The notes beneath the pieces are model-generated. The model was given only the letters and a program-made list of their open reading frames with translations, was not told the DNA's origin and did no database searches. Of a stretch of 5,871 nt of DNA, positions 5,333 through 5,871 are shown in pieces. The position numbers and the translations under genes were made by a program. The stretch comes from Candidatus Curtissbacteria bacterium RIFCSPLOWO2_01_FULL_38_11b (GTDB lineage: Bacteria > Patescibacteriota > Microgenomatia > Curtissbacterales > GWA2-41-24), in NCBI GenBank assembly GCA_001774995.1, contig MFBO01000034.1, forward strand, positions 1 to 5,871, in the 5' to 3' direction. The stretch's first letter is position 1. Each line of letters begins with the position of its first letter.

Positions 5333-5871
5333 AAAAAAATATTCAAAAACTAAAAGTTATGACAGTTCTCGGTACAAGGCCCGAGATTATAAGGCTTTCT
5401 CGCATTTTGCCAAAACTTGACGAATACACAGATCATATCACCGTTTATACGAATCAAAATTACGATTATGAGTTGAGTAAAATTTTCTTTAAAGAGCTAG
5501 GTATAAGGAAACCGAACTATTTACTCTCAACTAAATCAAAAACACTGGCTGGGCAAATTTCCAGAATTCTTGAGCAGGTTGAAGCCGCAATCTTAAAAGA
5601 AAAACCGGATGCTTTCCTGGTTTTGGGAGATACCAACTCCGCCCTTTCTGCAATAATCGCCAGGCGCTTGAAAGTAATGATTTTTCATATGGAGGCGGGG
5701 AATCGCTGTTTTGATAAAAATGTTCCAGAGGAGACCAATAGAAAGATAGTAGACCATCTAAGCGATGTAAACTTACCCTATACAGAGCACGCCAGAAGGT
5801 ACTTAATTTTGGAAGGAGTTCATCCTGGCTCAATTTATGTCACAGGCTCTCCTATGGCTGAGGTACTGGAG
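5329..5871 (+). CDS. capG: UDP-N-acetylglucosamine 2-epimerase family, CapG/WbjD-like (UDP-L-FucNAc forming), N-terminal part
   Basis: The reading frame is open for 181 codons to the right edge, about half of a typical 370-380 residue enzyme. It belongs to the non-hydrolysing UDP-HexNAc 2-epimerases, which invert C2 through a 2,3-elimination. Visible motifs are GTRPEIIRLS (15-24), LVLGDTNS (97-104) with Asp101, HMEAGNRCFDKNVPEETNRK (120-139) with Glu122 and the Glu134-Glu135 pair, DHLSDVNLPYTEHARRYL (142-159) and VTGSPMAEVLE (171-181). The GNRCFD.NVPEE wording and NLPYTEHARRYL are typical of Cap5G/WbjD, which convert UDP-2-acetamido-2,6-dideoxy-L-talose to UDP-N-acetyl-L-fucosamine; WecB/MnaA enzymes usually have GLRT at that place. 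The start ATG overlaps the upstream TGA as ATGA and is followed by a run of eight A. Met11 (5359) is the alternative start, but CapG proteins normally carry a few residues before GTRPE as here. The CapF-type cupin two genes upstream supports the same pathway. The C-terminal domain with further active-site residues is outside the window. Confidence 0.88.
   Translation, partial: MKKNIQKLKVMTVLGTRPEIIRLSRILPKLDEYTDHITVYTNQNYDYELSKIFFKELGIRKPNYLLSTKSKTLAGQISRILEQVEAAILKEKPDAFLVLGDTNSALSAIIARRLKVMIFHMEAGNRCFDKNVPEETNRKIVDHLSDVNLPYTEHARRYLILEGVHPGSIYVTGSPMAEVLE

Noticed and set aside
5332..5339. A8 run at the start of the CapG-like gene and T8 run at 2641-2648 as slippage switches
   Set aside because: Runs of A or T of this length are expected in such AT-rich coding DNA, unlike the C8 tract, and they encode ordinary Lys or Phe codons.
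5531..5833. 100-codon open frame on the minus strand
   Set aside because: It lies wholly within the strongly conserved CapG-like gene and shows no recognisable protein features; it is a shadow of the plus-strand coding.

Overview
The window is an AT-rich stretch (mid-to-high 30s percent G+C by eye) of a bacterial surface-polysaccharide locus. It holds six protein-coding genes and almost no non-coding DNA. Two genes are cut by the window edges: a sugar-nucleotide epimerase/dehydratase at the left and a UDP-N-acetyl-L-fucosamine-type 2-epimerase at the right. TAA, TAG and TGA all end genes here and TGA stops are followed at once by a good start, so a normal bacterial code (table 11) fits. The organism cannot be named from the sequence. 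The tight packing, short overlaps, near-absence of Shine-Dalgarno sequences and unusual glycosyltransferases would suit an uncultured lineage such as a candidate-phyla bacterium, but that is inference.

Layout. Positions 2-481 (+) hold the C-terminal half of an extended short-chain dehydrogenase/reductase (SDR). It overlaps by ATGA with 478-2751 (+), one 757-residue protein made of two complete GT-B (GT4-like) glycosyltransferase units in tandem. Facing it, and sharing a 4-base stop overlap, is a GDP-L-fucose synthase gene on the minus strand (2748-3698). A 64-base divergent gap, the only intergenic DNA, separates it from a second plus-strand run. That run is a stand-alone cupin resembling the C-terminal domain of CapF (3763-4158), a single-unit glycosyltransferase paralogous to the tandem one (4151-5332), and a CapG/WbjD-like 2-epimerase (5329 to the right edge). 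These three overlap by 8 and 4 bases and look translationally coupled.

How the genes fit together. Fcl makes GDP-L-fucose from GDP-4-keto-6-deoxymannose. The CapF-type cupin and the CapG homologue belong to the route from UDP-GlcNAc to UDP-N-acetyl-L-fucosamine. The partial SDR makes or modifies another nucleotide sugar. The three glycosyltransferase units are the likely users of these donors, building a 6-deoxyhexose-containing repeat for a capsule, O-antigen or glycoprotein glycan. Gmd, a CapE-type dehydratase, the CapF reductase half and any flippase or polymerase are not in the window.

No RNA gene, insertion sequence, CRISPR array or terminator was seen. The most notable points are three related glycosyltransferase units with a shared, unfamiliar N-domain signature, two of them fused; the detached CapF-type cupin; and an eight-C tract in the fused gene, where slippage by one base would truncate the protein.
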